Source: Pseudomonadota bacterium
GTDB lineage: Bacteria > Pseudomonadota > Alphaproteobacteria > Rhizobiales > Xanthobacteraceae
DNA: 46,097 nucleotides
Assembly: GCA_016195095.1 (NCBI GenBank)
Contig: JACQAE010000035.1
Coordinates: 1-46,097 of the forward strand
Reading direction: 5' to 3'
In this document: positions 44,120-46,097 of the stretch, one piece after another
Position numbering within the stretch: the stretch's first letter is position 1
Layout of the letters: the number at the start of each line of letters is the position of its first letter
The notes under the pieces: generated by a model
Database searches by the model: none
What the model was told of the DNA's origin: nothing
What the model saw: only the letters and a program-made list of their open reading frames with translations
Position numbers and translations under genes: made by a program

Positions 44120-44965
44120 TCAGTCAAGGCAAAAGCCGCGCGCGCGCACGAACGCGCCGAAATCGGGGCGCTGCGGCACCCCGTATTGACGCGCCTTGTC
44201 CTCCGACCAGCCGTAGAACGGCGCGGTCCCCCAGCGCTCCGGCGCGCGCTGACGCGCGTAGGGCCGCGCCGCGGCGCGGCGGTGGTCGTAAGCGTCAAGC
44301 CGCGCCGCGAGGTCGCCCTCGACATATCGGTCCTCGTGCAGCGTGCAGGCAAGGTCGAGCCGCGCGGTAACTCCGCCCGCCTCCGCCGGCCAGCCGACGG
44401 TCATGCCGGCCAGCGGGATCACGCGCGCCGGTAATTCCAGCATGTCGCTGACCTCGGCCGCATGGTCGCGAATGACGCTGATCGGGCATGCGCCGAGGCC
44501 AACCGCGCCCGCCGCCCGCAGGAACGTGGCAAGGACGATCGAGGCGTCGCTCACGGCGTTGAAAAACTGGTCGAGATGGTCATTGGGAAAGTCCTGGCCG
44601 CGTATTTCGAATATTCGGCGCAGGCGCCGGCCATTGGCGAGAAAGACGAGAAAGACCGGTGCTTGCGCGATCCATGGCATGTCCGGGATCAGCGCGGCGA
44701 TCGCTGCGATTTTCGAGCGGTCGCGCAGGATGAGAATATCGGCCTGCTGCAGATCGCTTTTGGACGGCGCCGACAGCGCGCAGGCGCACAGCAAGCGCAC
44801 CAGGTCGGGATCGACGGCGCGCTCGATATATCGTCGGTGCACGCGATGCGCCGCGATGCGTGCGATCTCATCGAGCCCGGCGAGATCGGGATCGACGCGC
44901 ACGCGCTCGCCAAAGCGCAGCGCCAGCGCCGCCTCAATGCGTTTCGCAGATCCGTGATCCGCCAT
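44120..44965 (-). CDS. Nitroreductase-family flavoprotein
   Basis: Protein of 281 residues. The N-terminal RRYIERAVDPDLVRLLCACALSAPSKSDLQQADI is the FMN-binding start of the family, with FLRAAGAVGLGACPISVIRDHAAEV near the second FMN contact. It has no signal peptide. The substrate is unknown. It lies 66 nt upstream of suyA on the same strand, so it could be the first gene of a suy-slc-com transcript. Family members often reduce flavins, nitro compounds or enones; any role in sulfonate metabolism is speculative. Confidence 0.8.
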   Translation of the reverse strand: MADHGSAKRIEAALALRFGERVRVDPDLAGLDEIARIAAHRVHRRYIERAVDPDLVRLLCACALSAPSKSDLQQADILILRDRSKIAAIAALIPDMPWIAQAPVFLVFLANGRRLRRIFEIRGQDFPNDHLDQFFNAVSDASIVLATFLRAAGAVGLGACPISVIRDHAAEVSDMLELPARVIPLAGMTVGWPAEAGGVTARLDLACTLHEDRYVEGDLAARLDAYDHRRAAARPYARQRAPERWGTAPFYGWSEDKARQYGVPQRPDFGAFVRARGFCLD

Positions 44966-45121
44966 GGCACCACCGTCCCTTTCCGTTCATGCACGCCATG
45001 CCTTGCCGCGGCCGATTGATGCGACTGACCGGCGCATGACGCCTGGCTACCGGGCCAACTTGACTATGCGCGCCTCGCCAATACAGTGCCTGCGATAAGC
45101 ACCCGATGGGAGGACCGTTCC

Positions 45122-46097
45122 GTGACACATCGCCCTTCGATTCACGCCGCCTGGTGGGTTTGCGCGCTTGCCGGCACGACATTTCTCGCGCTTGGTGCAA
45201 ATGCGCAGGCGCAGACCAAGACCGTGCGGCTGGCGAAACAATTCGGCATTTCCTACCTTCCGCTGACGGTCATGCAGCAGAACAAGCTGCTTGAGGAACA
45301 TGCAAAGAAGCTTGGCGTCGATGTAGCCACCGAGTGGGTCAAGTTCACCGGCGGCACACCGATGAACGAGGCGATCATTTCCGGCAATCTCGACTTTGCC
45401 TCGGGCGGCGTCGGGCCGTTGTTGAACATTTGGGGCAAAACCAGGGGCAATCTCGACGTCAAGGGCGTGACGGCGATCAACGCCATGCCGCTGTTTCTCA
45501 ATACGGTCAATCCGGCCGTTCGCAGCATCAAGGATTTCACCGACAAGGACCGCATCGCGCTGCCGGCGGTGAAGGTGTCGATCCAGGCGGTCACGCTGCA
45601 AATGGCGGCTGAAAAGGCTTTTGGCGCCGGCCAGCACGGCAAGCTCGACAACATCACCGTATCGCTCAGCCATCCCGACGGCATGGCGCAATTGTTGAGC
45701 GGCAAATCCGAGATCACCGGGCATTTCACTTCGGCCCCCTTCATGTATCAGGAGCTGGAGGATCGCCGCGTGCACAAGGTGCTCGACAGCTACGACGTCC
45801 TCGGCGGGCCGCACACGTTCAACGTGATTTGGGCGACGGCCAAGTTCCGCGACGAGAATCCGAAGATCTTTCAGGCGTTCCTTTCGGCCCTCGACGAGGC
45901 GATCAAGCAGATCGGCAAGGATCCCGCGGGCGTCGCCGCGCTTTGGGTCAAGGCGGAGAATTCGAAACTTTCTCCAGCCTATATCGAAAAGCTCATTCGC
46001 GCGCCGGAGAATGAATGGACGATGACCCCGAAGAAGGTCATGGCCTATGCCGATTACATGCACCGCGTCGGCATGCTCAAGACGAAGCCGTCGAGTT
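45122..46097 (+). CDS. ABC transporter substrate-binding protein, sulfonate/nitrate-type (3' end cut by window)
   Basis: The first 325 codons are present. It starts at the GTG at 45122, with GGGAGGA at 45108-45114. The leader (MTHRPSIHAAWWVCALAG, then TTFLALGANAQAQ) is a signal peptide. The mature part has KTVRLAKQFGISYLPLTVMQ, TGGTPMNEAIISGNLDFASGG and the later VIWATAKFRDENPKIFQAFL, typical of SsuA/NMT1-type proteins that bind sulfonates, nitrate or taurine-like compounds. It is divergent from the nitroreductase-suy unit, so a sulfonate ligand is an attractive inference. Partner permease genes may lie to the right. Confidence 0.85.
   Translation, partial: MTHRPSIHAAWWVCALAGTTFLALGANAQAQTKTVRLAKQFGISYLPLTVMQQNKLLEEHAKKLGVDVATEWVKFTGGTPMNEAIISGNLDFASGGVGPLLNIWGKTRGNLDVKGVTAINAMPLFLNTVNPAVRSIKDFTDKDRIALPAVKVSIQAVTLQMAAEKAFGAGQHGKLDNITVSLSHPDGMAQLLSGKSEITGHFTSAPFMYQELEDRRVHKVLDSYDVLGGPHTFNVIWATAKFRDENPKIFQAFLSALDEAIKQIGKDPAGVAALWVKAENSKLSPAYIEKLIRAPENEWTMTPKKVMAYADYMHRVGMLKTKPSS

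Noticed and set aside
45047-46063. 338-codon open frame on the minus strand
   Set aside because: Antisense to the sulfonate/nitrate-type binding protein, which has a signal peptide, ribosome-binding site and family motifs.

Overview
The window reads as chromosomal DNA from a high-GC alphaproteobacterium, most likely a Hyphomicrobiales (Rhizobiales) member. The evidence is a gcrA cell-cycle regulator with a cluster of GANTC sites, a SAM-II-like leader upstream of metZ, the long two-lobed alphaproteobacterial form of dCTP deaminase, the phoR-pstSCAB-phoU-phoB order, and short palindromic intergenic repeats of a type I associate with Bradyrhizobium-like genomes. I see no tRNA, rRNA, CRISPR array, insertion sequence or prophage. 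Coding density is high, and many neighbouring genes overlap by exactly 4 nt (ATGA/GTGA).

Layout. (1) 0-4.7 kb: carboxylate utilisation, with a truncated TRAP binding protein, tcuA-tcuB (tricarballylate oxidation) and a TctC/Bug binding protein. (2) 4.9-7.9 kb: two convergent genes for exported proteins, a caspase-like protein and a peptidoglycan-binding/DUF4189 protein, whose C-termini carry the same short repeat. (3) 8.1-10.7 kb: dcd and metZ, the latter behind a SAM-II-like leader. (4) 10.7-13.4 kb: a tightly overlapping OpgC-SGNH-SGNH operon, probably for acyl modification of an envelope glycan. (5) 13.8-18.3 kb: housekeeping genes apaG, hslO, argF, argD and gcrA. (6) 18.4-25.4 kb: a complete phosphate regulon (phoR, pstS, pstC, pstA, pstB, phoU, phoB) with a clear Pho box upstream of pstS. 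(7) 25.5-32.9 kb: an AmpG-like permease, then a catabolic-looking group of a large amidase, a beta-hydroxyacid dehydrogenase, an NMT1-type binding protein apparently without a signal peptide and a small zinc-ribbon protein, and an orphan TRAP binding protein. (8) 33.0-34.6 kb: yggT, DUF167 and folD.

(9) 34.7-46.1 kb is the most interesting metabolic region. A complete Liv-type ABC transporter and a UPF0317 protein sit beside genes that together look like a sulfolactate dissimilation module: slcC ((S)-sulfolactate dehydrogenase), comC ((R)-sulfolactate dehydrogenase) and suyAB ((R)-sulfolactate sulfo-lyase). They are followed by a nitroreductase-family gene and a divergent sulfonate/nitrate-type binding protein that runs off the right edge. 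If the assignment is right, SlcC and ComC interconvert the sulfolactate enantiomers through sulfopyruvate, and SuyAB releases sulfite and leaves pyruvate. No sulfite-handling gene or dedicated regulator is visible.

Candidates for undescribed biology are the shared C-terminal tag of the convergent caspase/DUF4189 pair, the OpgC-SGNH-SGNH operon with one apparently degenerate SGNH partner, and the sulfolactate module next to a Liv-type importer.
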